64,000 nt of DNA from Pseudoalteromonas xiamenensis (GTDB lineage: Bacteria > Pseudomonadota > Gammaproteobacteria > Enterobacterales > Alteromonadaceae): contig NZ_CP099917.1 of the NCBI RefSeq assembly GCF_030994125.1, forward strand, positions 496,001 through 560,000. The letters run 5' to 3'. A program made the position numbers and the translations under genes. The first letter of the stretch is position 1, and each line of letters opens with the position of its first letter. This document shows positions 27,815 to 36,943 of the stretch, piece by piece. The notes under the pieces were generated by a model. It was not told where the DNA came from and searched no databases. It saw only the letters and a list, made by a program, of their open reading frames with translations.

Positions 27815-28118
27815 TGTACTTTCCTTTGTCTTTGCTTTGATGAGCCAAGTTTGCCCTGTCGTAGTACTACCTCGTATCGACAACGCAAATATTTATCATT
27901 TGCTACATTTAAATAACATGTAAGCGCTTTCATTTAAAGCGTTAAACCAAGTTTTTTGCAAGTAAATGGGTACGATTTATTAGCAGAAAGCTGTTATCTT
28001 ATTGAAAATAATAAATATATTTTTTATCTCATTTTTTACAATCCGGCGGCGAACACCATAGTTCAAGAATGATAGAAAAATACCCACTAAATTTGATCAA
28101 AATAACCGTTTCATTTCT

Positions 28119-28175
28119 TGACTATTCGTCAAATTTAAAAAATAATGACGTAAAGTCAATTTTGACGAAGCGACA
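28119..28175 (+). promoter_or_regulatory. Three imperfect TetR operator-like sites upstream of tetR
   Basis: TGACTATTCGTCA (28119-28131), TGACGTAAAGTCA (28146-28158) and TGACGAAGCGACA (28163-28175) each differ by one base from TGACGnnnCGTCA, the motif found perfectly twice downstream. They lie 90-145 bp before the tetR start, suggesting autoregulation. The rest of the 27815-28264 gap is A/T-rich with no other clear element. Confidence 0.65.
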
Positions 28176-28264
28176 CAAAAAAGAGGCACCTAAATAGGTT
28201 TTTGAGGCAAATCAGTTTGGCTGTGTTATTCTTCTGACCAATATGGGTAGAGAAAAAGAATTTC

Positions 28265-29044
28265 ATGTTTAAATTTGGCTGTAAATCGAGTTGCCAACAT
28301 AGCTTTTTAGGGAAATCTAAAAAGCAGGTCGCTATTGCTGAGCGACATCAAGAATTACTGATGTTAGCGCGTGAAATTATCGCTCTTGAGGGATTTCATA
28401 GTTTCACAATGGATAAGCTTGCTGCTAAGAGTGCATACTCAAAGGGCACAATTTACAATCACTTCAACAGTAAAGAGGATGTAATTGTCGCGCTTAGTAT
28501 CGAGTCGATGAAGTTCATGGAGAGCCTGTTCAAGCGAGCTTATCAATTTCAAGGGAGCAGCAGAGAACGCATGGTTGCATTACACGTAGCATACAACCTT
28601 TTCTCGAAGCTTGAACCCGTGATGTTTTTGTGTGTACTTACCTCTAAAACCCCTTGGGTTATGGAGAAATGTGACCCTGAAAATTTAGAGAAGAGCATAG
28701 CGCAAGAAGAAAGATTAATTGCTGTCGCCGACCAATTTATCACGGATGCAGTAAATGCTGGCGATTTACAATTAAGCCCAACAATTAGCAGCGACACACT
28801 TATATTTGCGAATTGGGCTGTCGCATTTGGAACAAATGCATTGATTAACAGTGCAAAAGAAAGCAGATGTATAGAACCCGTTTTGGATCCTTTCACTGCG
28901 CTTTATAACATCAATATAATGCTTGATGGCATGCAATGGTTACCGCTTTCAAGTAAATGGGATTACAAAAAAGTGTGGCTTAAAGTCGAAGATACGATTT
29001 TTGCCGATGAAGTGGCCTGTTTAAAAGCATCAAATTCTATTTAG
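28265..29044 (+). CDS. TetR/AcrR-family transcriptional regulator
   Basis: A 259-residue DNA-binding repressor. Seen: TetR helix-turn-helix at about 27-75 (LLMLAREIIALEGFHSFTMDKLAAKSAYSKGTIYNHFNSKEDVIVAL), then a helical ligand-binding domain. The N-terminal 25 residues are an unusual extension with Cys6, Cys10 and His12 (FGCKSSCQHSF). It precedes the MMPL operon on the same strand but is separated from it by a terminator, and matching palindromes lie on both its flanks; it most likely represses itself and the transporter operon. The inducer is unknown; a lipid or amphipathic compound is a guess from the target genes. No strong ribosome site is seen before the ATG. Confidence 0.9.
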   Translation: MFKFGCKSSCQHSFLGKSKKQVAIAERHQELLMLAREIIALEGFHSFTMDKLAAKSAYSKGTIYNHFNSKEDVIVALSIESMKFMESLFKRAYQFQGSSRERMVALHVAYNLFSKLEPVMFLCVLTSKTPWVMEKCDPENLEKSIAQEERLIAVADQFITDAVNAGDLQLSPTISSDTLIFANWAVAFGTNALINSAKESRCIEPVLDPFTALYNINIMLDGMQWLPLSSKWDYKKVWLKVEDTIFADEVACLKASNSI

Positions 29045-29108
29045 ATGATATGCCCCTACTCTCTTGCACTGGTTATCTCAAGAATGTGAAATTCACAATG
29101 AATAATTA

Positions 29109-29134
29109 AAACTCGCAACACTGGCGAGTTTTTT
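29109..29134 (+). terminator. Rho-independent terminator of tetR
   Basis: AAACTCGC/GCGAGTTT stem, 7-base loop, six T. It separates tetR from the transporter operon. Confidence 0.85.
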
Positions 29135-29144
29135 CAAAACGCTT

Positions 29145-29161
29145 AATGACGAATCGTCATT
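29145..29161 (+). promoter_or_regulatory. TetR operator (perfect palindrome)
   Basis: AATGACGAATCGTCATT: 8-bp perfect arms around one central base. It contains the core TGACGnnnCGTCA shared with the site at 29225-29237 and, with one mismatch each, the three sites before tetR. Confidence 0.75.
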
Positions 29162-29190
29162 TTATTGATAACAAAAGTGTACTTTTTGAG

Positions 29191-29212
29191 CCAACCTATA
29201 AGTTGGTTTTTT
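29191..29212 (+). terminator. Small terminator-like hairpin between the two operators
   Basis: CCAAC/GTTGG stem with a 6-base loop followed by six T, 47-68 bp upstream of the permease start. It may block readthrough from tetR as a second terminator, or act on a leader transcript. Confidence 0.5.
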
Positions 29213-29224
29213 AAGAAAAATAAT

Positions 29225-29237
29225 TGACGTTTCGTCA
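29225..29237 (+). promoter_or_regulatory. TetR operator (second perfect core)
   Basis: TGACGTTTCGTCA, 5-bp perfect arms and 3-base centre, ending 21 bp before the permease ATG. Its centre is 78 bp from the first operator. Confidence 0.7.
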
Positions 29238-29258
29238 GTTTTTATGGAGAGAAAGGAA

Positions 29259-31607
29259 ATGATACCAACATGGCTTAAGCCCATCATTAACGCTCCGAAA
29301 ACAACAATTGTCCTTAGCTTACTATTGCTGTTTGCAGCTGCATTGGGAAGTGGAAAATTGTATTTTCGCGGTGACTATCGCGTGTTTTTTGACAGCGATA
29401 ACGAACAAATGACTCAATTTGAAACGATAGAGCGAACATTCAATAAAAGCGACAACATCTCCATCGTCGTTTCAGCAAATGGACAATCGGTGTTTACCGC
29501 AGAAACACTGCGAGTCATTGAGGAGTTAACCCAATCAGCATGGAAAACCCCCTATTCTAGTCGAGTTGATTCAATCGCCAACTTCCAGCATACCACTGCG
29601 GATAGTGACGATTTAGTCGTTGAAGATCTGATTACATCCGAGAGTTTATTGACGGCTGAGAACATTGCGGATATCCGTAATGTTGCCCTTAATGAGCCTC
29701 AAACTCGACGATCCTTAGTAAGCACGGATGAAACGGTTGCAATTGTCAACATCACCGTTCAACTCCCTGACATAGATAAAACGGACAAAGTGATTGCCAT
29801 CAAGCAATTTACACAAAAGCTTGTTGAAGAATATCAAACCAACTACCCAAATCTTACTTTCTATCAAAGCGGCCAAGTCGCAATGAACTATGCGTTTATC
29901 GACGCCTCTCAAAGCGATTTTTCCACGCTTGTACCCTCTATGTTATTGGTCATCATGGTCTTTTTGGGACTTTTGCTGCGAAGTTTTGCTGCTGTCGTTT
30001 ATACGCTCATCGTGATCATCGGTGCTGTTGTTGCAACACTCGGGATAGCAGGCTGGCTTGGTATGTTTTTGAGTACAGCTACGGTTAACGTACCAACAAT
30101 GGTGTTAACGATTGCCGTTGCCGATTGCGTACATATTCTTGCCGCAATCCGTCATCACATGCGTACTGGCGCAAATAAATCAGATGCAATCCGTTTGAGT
30201 CTGCAAAGTAATTGGCTTCCGGTGATCATTACCTCTGTTACGACAGCGCTTGGCTTCCTTGTGATGAATTCCCTCGATGTTCCAATCATCCGAGATTTAG
30301 GAAACCTGTCTGCACTAGGTGTAATGCTTGCTTGTGTCTTGTCACTTACGCTCTTACCGGCATTGGTACACGTTCTACCATTTAAACCAAGTATGAAGTC
30401 TAACTCGACGGGTTCACTGCGTTTTTCTCAATTCGCAGATTGGCTTATAGCAAAAAAAGTCCTGCTCACCGCGACATCGGTCATTTTAGTAATCGCTGCG
30501 GCTGTCGCGGTTGGTCAAAATCGGATCAATGACGAAGCTGTTAAATATTTTGCACAAGGCACCGAGTTTCGAGATGCAACGGATTTTATGGAACAGCATT
30601 TAAGTGGTATGACAACAGTAAGCATTGCTCTCGACAGCGGACAAAGTGACGGAATTAGCGCTCCCGATTTTCTGCAAACGCTAGAGCATCTAACCACCTG
30701 GCTGCGCTCGAAAGAACAAGTGCATCACGTCACGAGCCTTGCTGACACCTTTAAACGGTTGAACATGAACCTCCATGGTGACGATATTCATGCTTATACG
30801 CTACCGAATGACAGAGAACTCGCGGCTCAATACTTATTGATGTACGAGATGTCCCTTCCCTATGGCCTGGATTTGAATAATCAGGTGAATATCGACAAAT
30901 CCGCCGTCAAGTTGCAACTCACATTGGCTAATCAAGGGAGCAAAGAACTCGTCGCCATCGAAGCGGAAATTCGAACATGGCTCAATTTGAATGCAGCCAA
31001 CTATCAAGCTCAAATTTCTAGCCCGAGTCTGATGTTTGCGCATATCGGTGAGATAAACATGAAAAGCATGTTGCAATCGTTGCCGATGGCTTTGTTACTC
31101 ATTTCCGGTTTGTTGGTGTTTTCGTTGCGATCACTTAGGTTAGGTCTTATTAGCTTAGTTCCAAATCTCGTGCCTGCGATTTTGGGTTTTGGTTTATGGG
31201 GACTTTACAGCGGTGAGATCAATTTAGGGTTAAGCGTAGTCGTGACGCTTACGCTTGGGATCGTTGTTGATGATACCGTGCATTTTTTGAGTAAATACCA
31301 ATACGCGAAGCAGCAAGGTCTCTCGACGGAAGGGGCGATTCGCTATGCGTTTACCACGGTCGGCCGTGCTCTCTTAATTACAACCTGTGTACTTGTGGCT
31401 GGCTTTACAATGTTAGGCACCTCCGCATTTCGCCTGAACTCAGATATGGGGCAGCTCAGTGCACTTGTCATTTTTATCGCGCTAATTGTGGATTTTATTC
31501 TTCTGCCTTGCATGTTGCTTTGGTTCGATAACTCAGGCAGTGACGAAGTCGTTGAGTCTAATGAAGTAATTACAACTAACGAACCACAACTGATCAGCAA
31601 ATATTAA
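29259..31607 (+). CDS. MMPL/RND superfamily lipid-exporter-like permease
   Basis: Inner-membrane protein of 782 residues with two repeats of one helix, a periplasmic loop, then five helices. Seen: first helix at about 16-35; helix cluster at about 225-375 with TMVLTIAVADCVHILAAI; a second loop; a second cluster at about 600-760 with VVTLTLGIVVDDTVHFLSKYQYA. This is half-size RND/MMPL architecture (HpnN-like, COG1033), unlike the 1,052-residue drug pump elsewhere in the window. Such proteins move lipids or hydrophobic molecules. The ATG at 29259 has GGAG 8 bases upstream, whereas the in-frame ATG at 29244 has no ribosome site. First gene of a three-gene envelope operon under TetR-type operators. 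Confidence 0.87.
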   Translation: MIPTWLKPIINAPKTTIVLSLLLLFAAALGSGKLYFRGDYRVFFDSDNEQMTQFETIERTFNKSDNISIVVSANGQSVFTAETLRVIEELTQSAWKTPYSSRVDSIANFQHTTADSDDLVVEDLITSESLLTAENIADIRNVALNEPQTRRSLVSTDETVAIVNITVQLPDIDKTDKVIAIKQFTQKLVEEYQTNYPNLTFYQSGQVAMNYAFIDASQSDFSTLVPSMLLVIMVFLGLLLRSFAAVVYTLIVIIGAVVATLGIAGWLGMFLSTATVNVPTMVLTIAVADCVHILAAIRHHMRTGANKSDAIRLSLQSNWLPVIITSVTTALGFLVMNSLDVPIIRDLGNLSALGVMLACVLSLTLLPALVHVLPFKPSMKSNSTGSLRFSQFADWLIAKKVLLTATSVILVIAAAVAVGQNRINDEAVKYFAQGTEFRDATDFMEQHLSGMTTVSIALDSGQSDGISAPDFLQTLEHLTTWLRSKEQVHHVTSLADTFKRLNMNLHGDDIHAYTLPNDRELAAQYLLMYEMSLPYGLDLNNQVNIDKSAVKLQLTLANQGSKELVAIEAEIRTWLNLNAANYQAQISSPSLMFAHIGEINMKSMLQSLPMALLLISGLLVFSLRSLRLGLISLVPNLVPAILGFGLWGLYSGEINLGLSVVVTLTLGIVVDDTVHFLSKYQYAKQQGLSTEGAIRYAFTTVGRALLITTCVLVAGFTMLGTSAFRLNSDMGQLSALVIFIALIVDFILLPCMLLWFDNSGSDEVVESNEVITTNEPQLISKY

Positions 31608-31623
31608 TAAAAAGGGCAACACG

Positions 31624-32421
31624 ATGAACATGAACACAATTATTTCAAGTCTCTTAGTAGCGGGTAGCATAATTTTTGCGGTGACAAATACTTTTGCTAT
31701 CGCAAACGAGGAACAAGGCATCATTATCGCTACGAAACGCAAACAACTTGATAGTGGTTGGGGTGATAGCCAAGCAAGTATGACGATGCTGCTGACGAAC
31801 GCTAATGGAGATACCAGCGAGCGTCGCTTACGAATGAAAATGCTCGAAGTAGAAAATGACGGAGACAAAGGCCTCACCATCTTTGACACACCTTTAGATG
31901 TGAAAGGAACGGCTTTCTTAAACTTCTCTCACGCCACCGAAGCAGACGAGCAATGGCTGTATTTGCCCGCACTTAAGCGAGTAAAACGTATTGCATCAAG
32001 AAATAAATCCGGTCCCTTTATGGGGAGCGAATTTGCGTACGAAGATCTTAGCTCCTTTGAATTAGCTAAATACCAGTTCAATTATCTGGGAGAACAATTG
32101 CTAAGCAACCAAAGTACATTCCTGCTTGAGCAAATCCCTGTGGATAAAAATTCGGGATATACCAAGCAACTCGTTTGGCTAGATAAACAACATTATCAAC
32201 CACTTAAAGTAGAATACTATGACCGCAAAGGCGCTCTTCTGAAAACCCTCACTCTACGTGATTATCAAATGCATCTGGGTAAATTTTGGCGTGCTCACTC
32301 GTTAGAAATGGACAATGTGCAAACTCACAAAGCTACTCGCCTTACGACTGAGAGTCTGGAATTCTCGCAAGGACTTGCAATCAGTGACTTTAACCAAGCA
32401 AGCTTACAGCGTTCGAGGTAA
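31624..32421 (+). CDS. LolA-like outer-membrane lipoprotein-sorting family protein
   Basis: Periplasmic protein of 265 residues with a signal peptide (to about residue 26, FAIANEE) and the block FLNFSHATEADEQWLYLPALKRVKRIASRNKSGPFMGSEFAYEDLS, which I recognise as the LolA-like (COG2834/PF17131-type) family found beside MMPL/RND permeases. The LolA fold has a hydrophobic cavity for acyl chains, so a shuttle between the inner-membrane permease and the outer membrane is plausible. It lies 16 bp after the permease gene, with AAAGGG before the ATG, and its stop overlaps the next start (TAATG). True LolA (about 205 residues) is a different subfamily. Confidence 0.8.
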   Translation: MNMNTIISSLLVAGSIIFAVTNTFAIANEEQGIIIATKRKQLDSGWGDSQASMTMLLTNANGDTSERRLRMKMLEVENDGDKGLTIFDTPLDVKGTAFLNFSHATEADEQWLYLPALKRVKRIASRNKSGPFMGSEFAYEDLSSFELAKYQFNYLGEQLLSNQSTFLLEQIPVDKNSGYTKQLVWLDKQHYQPLKVEYYDRKGALLKTLTLRDYQMHLGKFWRAHSLEMDNVQTHKATRLTTESLEFSQGLAISDFNQASLQRSR

Positions 32422-33608
32422 TGATGACATTAAAACCCTCTCGAGGTTTTGTTAGTCTATCGTTTTGTCTGGGTGCATTCAGCACCCAGATTGCCGCAAA
32501 TCCAGAGATAGACTTTCATGGCGAAATACAAGTAGACCAGCGGAATTTCCTGCAGCCGAAAAATACTGAACTTGAAGGAGCCGTCAATCGAATCCAAAAC
32601 AGTTTGATGCTAGAAGCGGAATGGCTTTGGCAAAATGACGGTCATATTGTTAACTTCAAACCATTTGTTCGTATCGACAGCCATGACTCAAAGCGCACCC
32701 ATGCCGACATTCGCGAACTACAGTGGCTTCACTACTGGCAAGATTATGAAATTAGCGTGGGCATTGGGCGCGTGTTTTGGGGGGTCACCGAGTCCACCCA
32801 TCTTGTTGACGTAATAAACCAAACCGATGGTGTTGAAGGACTAGACGGTGAAGACAAACTTGGGCAGCCAATGCTTCGCTTTAAAACGGTGAAAGACTGG
32901 GGGACCTTGGACTCATACTTATTGCCGTATTTTCGGGAACGCACTTTTGCGAACAAAGTTAGTCGACTATCACTACTGTTTGATTTGGATAGTAATGTAC
33001 GATACGAATCATCACGCCGCGAACATCATTTTGATTATGCGCTTAGGTACAGCAACAGCGTTGAGACTTGGGATTTTGCCCTCTCCTATTTCAAGGGCAC
33101 AAATCGCGACCCGGAATTTATGCCCTTACAGAATTCTGTTGTGCCTTTTTATACTCAGATGCAACAAATTGGTTTAGAGCTGCAAAATGTATCGGGAGAT
33201 TGGCTCTGGAAGCTTGAAGCTCGTTATCGAAACAGTATACGCAGTGAGTCCGCTGCTACGGCAGGGTTTGAATACACACAAGTTGGTGTATTCGATAGTG
33301 TCTACGACTTAGGCTGGATAACAGAATATTCTTACGACAATCAGGACGTTGCATTAAATCAAAACGATATATTTATTGGTTGGCGTTTGGCACTGAATGA
33401 CGCAAATGGGAGCGAAATTTTGTTTGGTATCAGCCAAGACCTCGATAAATCGGAGCAAGCAATAAAATTAGAAGCTTCGGGTCGCCTTGGAGAAAGGTGG
33501 AAATGGCAAATTGAAGGTTGGGCGTTTTCAACAAACAACGTTGAGAGCCCACTTTACGTTTTGGAATCAGACGACTTTATAGCACTTTCAATAAGTTACT
33601 TTTTTTAG
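32421..33608 (+). CDS. Outer-membrane beta-barrel protein of the MMPL/LolA-like operon
   Basis: Unrecognised 395-residue protein with a signal peptide (to about residue 27, TQIAANPEIDF) and many alternating strands rich in Trp, Tyr and charged residues (WLWQNDGHIVNFKPFVRID, YDLGWITEYSYDNQDVALNQNDIFIGWRLAL), ending in a terminal Phe pair (LSISYFF), the usual barrel C-terminus. Translationally coupled to the LolA-like gene by a 1-base overlap. Position suggests it is the outer-membrane member of a three-component export or import path: permease, periplasmic carrier, barrel. No specific family is claimed. Confidence 0.75.
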   Translation: MMTLKPSRGFVSLSFCLGAFSTQIAANPEIDFHGEIQVDQRNFLQPKNTELEGAVNRIQNSLMLEAEWLWQNDGHIVNFKPFVRIDSHDSKRTHADIRELQWLHYWQDYEISVGIGRVFWGVTESTHLVDVINQTDGVEGLDGEDKLGQPMLRFKTVKDWGTLDSYLLPYFRERTFANKVSRLSLLFDLDSNVRYESSRREHHFDYALRYSNSVETWDFALSYFKGTNRDPEFMPLQNSVVPFYTQMQQIGLELQNVSGDWLWKLEARYRNSIRSESAATAGFEYTQVGVFDSVYDLGWITEYSYDNQDVALNQNDIFIGWRLALNDANGSEILFGISQDLDKSEQAIKLEASGRLGERWKWQIEGWAFSTNNVESPLYVLESDDFIALSISYFF

Positions 33609-33614
33609 TTTAAT

Positions 33615-33660
33615 GCATCGACTGGATTTGGCGAACCAGTCAGTTATCCATGTCGATGCT
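33615..33660. terminator. Nested inverted repeat between convergent genes (possible terminator)
   Basis: Outer arms GCATCGAC/GTCGATGC (33615-33622 and 33653-33660) enclose inner ACTGG/CCAGT arms. A second repeat, CTGAAAC/GTTTCAG, follows at about 33664-33690. They lie between the convergent barrel and PAS genes; no long T-run is present. Confidence 0.4.
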
Positions 33661-33711
33661 ATCTGAAACAAAAACACGCGTGTTTCAGCGAATACCATAA
33701 CCAATTTTATT

Positions 33712-34779
33712 TTAGAGCATTGAAAGCAACTGTTTAGTCATCGCCAGTATATTCGCTTCCTTTTCATAAATGTTTTCACATTCACTCGTTACAAAGATGT
33801 CGGATAACCAGAGTTTCAGTTCATCAGACAGAGATTCAAGCACGGCAACCGGGAAAATTTCATTGCAATCTACGTGTCTCAGTTGTTTAGCGAGCTCATC
33901 CAGCACAATGGCGGCGTCATTAAATTCGTAGAAGAAGTAAAGGCTGCTAGACAAATACCCAAACGCATTGGAAATTTTTTCGATGTTTGATAAATCCAAT
34001 TCACGAGAGTTAATTAACTCAATCTCTAATAATATATCGTCAATGTTGTCGAAAATTGACTGGATATCATCTTCTTCAAAGGTATTACGTGATAAAAACT
34101 TTTCTGAGGACAACGGTTCTTTGGTTTTAGTCACCTGAGCTTCGTTATCCGTATCAATATCAAAGAACAAATCTTCGAAAGGGTCTTCAAACAATTCAAC
34201 CCCTTCAAAGAGCACGGTGCTGTAATATTTTTCATTCTCCATAATCTGCGAAACGATTTGTTCGCTGACTTCAACTTTGGATTTGTTGTTACGTATGTGT
34301 TCTTTAAACAATTCATTCGACTTCTTCATTTGCTCAATAAGACGTGTCTGTCTTGATAAATCCTTTTGCACCATAAAGTAATGAGTTACTTCTCCATCTT
34401 CATCACGAATGTCAGAAATACTCCACTGAACCGGGAAAAAACTACCGTCCTTTTTATAACTCACAGATGACCCAAAGAAACAGCCCTTTTCCGCCAACTG
34501 TTTTTTTACTTGGTCAATAAGCTTTTGGTCACTCAGAGGTCCCTTAAAAATGGCGGGCGACATCCCTACAATTTCCGCGAGCTGATAGCCCATTTGCTGA
34601 CAAAATTCATCGTTTGCATAGATAATTTTTAGGCCTTTTGAAATATCACTATCCGTAATGACTAGGGCAAGATGAGACTCAATTACAAGATGACGCAAAA
34701 AATTCAACGCTGACGTCTTTACCAGTAATTGGGAGAAAAAGAGATTTTCTTCTAGTGCCGAATTGATGATATTAGTCAT
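33712..34779 (-). CDS. PAS-domain protein with unknown acidic C-terminal region
   Basis: Cytoplasmic 355-residue protein. One PAS/PAC domain at about residues 30-150 (LALVITDSDISKGLKIIYANDEFCQQMGYQLAEIVGM...YKKDGSFFPVQWSISDIRDEDGEVTHYFMVQKDLSRQ). The flavin-binding Cys motif of LOV domains is absent at the GMSPAIFKG position, so it is not a blue-light LOV sensor. The rest is helical and very acidic (FEDPFEDLFFDIDTDNEAQ) with no GGDEF, kinase, HTH or methyl-accepting signature. It is probably a signalling adaptor of unknown output. It is a single gene with no obvious partner. Confidence 0.8.
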   Translation of the reverse strand: MTNIINSALEENLFFSQLLVKTSALNFLRHLVIESHLALVITDSDISKGLKIIYANDEFCQQMGYQLAEIVGMSPAIFKGPLSDQKLIDQVKKQLAEKGCFFGSSVSYKKDGSFFPVQWSISDIRDEDGEVTHYFMVQKDLSRQTRLIEQMKKSNELFKEHIRNNKSKVEVSEQIVSQIMENEKYYSTVLFEGVELFEDPFEDLFFDIDTDNEAQVTKTKEPLSSEKFLSRNTFEEDDIQSIFDNIDDILLEIELINSRELDLSNIEKISNAFGYLSSSLYFFYEFNDAAIVLDELAKQLRHVDCNEIFPVAVLESLSDELKLWLSDIFVTSECENIYEKEANILAMTKQLLSML

Positions 34780-35233
34780 AGTGCAAAGCCTCTAAACAGA
34801 ACGTTACGCAGAACGCTTACTAAATTCATGCACCCTTAACTCCACGATAAGCCTGCATGCTTAAGTCAAAAAACGAACAAGTTAATCAATTAAGATTAGC
34901 TGTACAATACTGTACTCATCCTTATTAACTATAGGCTATTTTTTAGACAAAAACACCTCTTATTTACAAACCTCATTCATCACGCTGTTTATATTGAATT
35001 TATATAGTTTCAATCAACGTACAACGTCAGTCCAAACCACTCTAACACCCGTTCGAAAACAACCTAAAAACACCAACCTTAATCGTTTCAGGTAAATTAA
35101 GAAAGCCACTTATCTGAGAATTTATCGTATGCAATTCGAATGGATTATTTATAGTGAGGTTCATAACTATTAGTATAGATATGATTCACAGGCCAAACCA
35201 AAGTGGCTAGGCCTGTGTAGGATGTGAGACCGT
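34780..35233. other. Long intergenic region between the PAS gene and the phosphatase gene
   Basis: A/T-rich with no convincing gene. A small palindrome GTACA/TGTAC with a 4-base centre lies at 34902-34915. Near the end CACAGGCC/GGCCTGTG with a 15-base loop (about 35189-35219) lies just past the phosphatase stop and could be its mRNA 3' hairpin, but a T-run is lacking. The PAS gene promoter must lie here; I could not pick one with confidence. Confidence 0.35.
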
Positions 35234-36943
35234 TTAGAAATTGATTATTGTTGAAACCGCTTCTTCATCCGAGGTTTCGATAGACATTTTAATCGTACGC
35301 TCTGTCCAATCGATATCCAGTAACCCGTAATTGCTTCCCGATTTGTTGATGAGATGACGATTACCCGTCGTTAACGAAGCCATATTTTCACTGACTACGC
35401 CCACTTGGCCAGTCGGAATAATGGCGCCAGAAGGAGCACAGTTACCCCATTCTCCTTTCACTCCATTACCGTTATTGTCTACTTGGGTGTAACACCAAGG
35501 TTTATCGTTATCACGTGTTGTACAACCTTGATACGTAACACCTGCGTATTTGAAAGGCAGTTTACATTCATTAGTAAATTTCCCGTTACCGTTCGAGTCC
35601 GCATAAATAGGTAATCTTAATGGATTTTCAATATGATAAGGCCAATTTTGGCCAAATCCTGAAGCCGTGATCTCATATACCCTTGCTTCTTTGCCAAATT
35701 GGTTACTTGCAGGAATTCGTTTTTCTAGTAGCTCACCCCAATGCTGATCGCCTGAAACAAAAATTACTGCCTTTGTTTTGCTGTCGTTAATTGACTTCTG
35801 CACCATTCTGAGCAGTTTTTCCCTTTCCTGAGGGATCTCAGCCCAAGATTCATAACTGGTACCAGACATCGTTTGTTCATTTAGTGATGCCACCGCTTGA
35901 GTGAATTTCTGACCATTGCCATAGGCACAGTATGTCGATTTATTGCGACCTTGGTTTAATGGTGGGAGAACTTGAATACCACTGGAGATCACCTTGATCT
36001 CACTTGCTTTATTTAACTCATCTTGTAGCCACTGCCATTGCTTTTCACCTAGCATAGTACTGTTATCACCTTCACATGTTCCATAATTTGAAAACGTCGG
36101 TGAACGAAAATAACGTGCGTCTAGGTTAATCACGTGAGTCGTCTGTCCTTTTGGACCGACTATTTTTGCACTATAAACACCTTCTTGGCCGTTATAACGT
36201 GGGTCGTCGGCAGGAATATCAAAATGACGTAAGAACTCCCGTTGGCTTTCTACTCGTTTAGGGTAATGCTTACCATCATTATTACTCCCAAAATCATGAT
36301 CATCCCACGTGGCCATGACAGGAATATTTGCTGACAAAAACTTTTGATATTCCGTATTCCGCTTCTTATCATCGTATTTTTGGCGCATATAATTCATGTC
36401 TGTTGTATCTGCGTAGATATTGTCACCCATCCACAAAAACAGATCGGGTGACTGTGATACAACTTTGCTCATCGCTGCTGGCATATCTCCTTGTGTTTTG
36501 AAACAAGAACCAACTGCAATACGTTTTAATGTTGAGTTCTCCGAAACCATGGTATGAGAACGTAGAGGCTCAGGTTGAGGTTCCTCGATTTCACATTCTT
36601 CCCAGGCGCTATCGCCTACGTAGCACCAAGGTGCAGTATGCGCTTCGGTCGTGCAACCATAAAAAGTTTCCCCTTGGTAATTCGATGGCGATAAACAACG
36701 TTTACCCGTCACTGATTTAAACTCTGGAATTGTTTCAACTCGAACATTTCCCCAAGTCGAGCCCTCAATTGCACTTTTCAAATAGCACCATTGCCCACCA
36801 CTGTTGTTTTTATTAGTTGTACCAAAATAGCTAGCACCTAAGTACTCAAAACTAGTTTTACATTGTTCATAATGAACTTCAGGCGCAGCATGAGCCAGGC
36901 TTACCAACAGACCCGAGAGCGCAGACAGTAGATATTTTTTCAT
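35234..36943 (-). CDS. PhoD-type alkaline phosphatase/phosphodiesterase with three FN2/kringle-like modules
   Basis: Exported enzyme of 569 residues. Seen: signal peptide MKKYLLSALSGLLVSLAHA (1-19); two Cys/Trp-rich modules at about 28-67 and 83-117 (CLSPSNYQGETFYGCTTEAHTAPWC), a metallophosphatase domain from about 140 with IAVGSCFKTQGDMP, WMGDNIYAD, ATWDDHDFGSNNDG and VSGDQHWGE, and a third module at about 458-501 (CKLPFKYAGVTYQGCTTRD, PWCYT, WGNC) inserted before the last strands. The modules resemble fibronectin type II/kringle folds; the first lacks one Cys. Expected role: hydrolysis of phosphate esters outside the cytoplasm using Ca/Fe, with the modules for binding. The ATG at 36943 is chosen because the signal peptide starts there; the frame extends 19 codons further to a weak start. 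Confidence 0.85.
   Translation of the reverse strand: MKKYLLSALSGLLVSLAHAAPEVHYEQCKTSFEYLGASYFGTTNKNNSGGQWCYLKSAIEGSTWGNVRVETIPEFKSVTGKRCLSPSNYQGETFYGCTTEAHTAPWCYVGDSAWEECEIEEPQPEPLRSHTMVSENSTLKRIAVGSCFKTQGDMPAAMSKVVSQSPDLFLWMGDNIYADTTDMNYMRQKYDDKKRNTEYQKFLSANIPVMATWDDHDFGSNNDGKHYPKRVESQREFLRHFDIPADDPRYNGQEGVYSAKIVGPKGQTTHVINLDARYFRSPTFSNYGTCEGDNSTMLGEKQWQWLQDELNKASEIKVISSGIQVLPPLNQGRNKSTYCAYGNGQKFTQAVASLNEQTMSGTSYESWAEIPQEREKLLRMVQKSINDSKTKAVIFVSGDQHWGELLEKRIPASNQFGKEARVYEITASGFGQNWPYHIENPLRLPIYADSNGNGKFTNECKLPFKYAGVTYQGCTTRDNDKPWCYTQVDNNGNGVKGEWGNCAPSGAIIPTGQVGVVSENMASLTTGNRHLINKSGSNYGLLDIDWTERTIKMSIETSDEEAVSTIINF

Noticed and set aside
33712..34779. A LOV blue-light sensor
   Set aside because: The PAS core lacks the NCRFLQ-type flavin-binding cysteine; the corresponding segment reads GMSPAIFKG.
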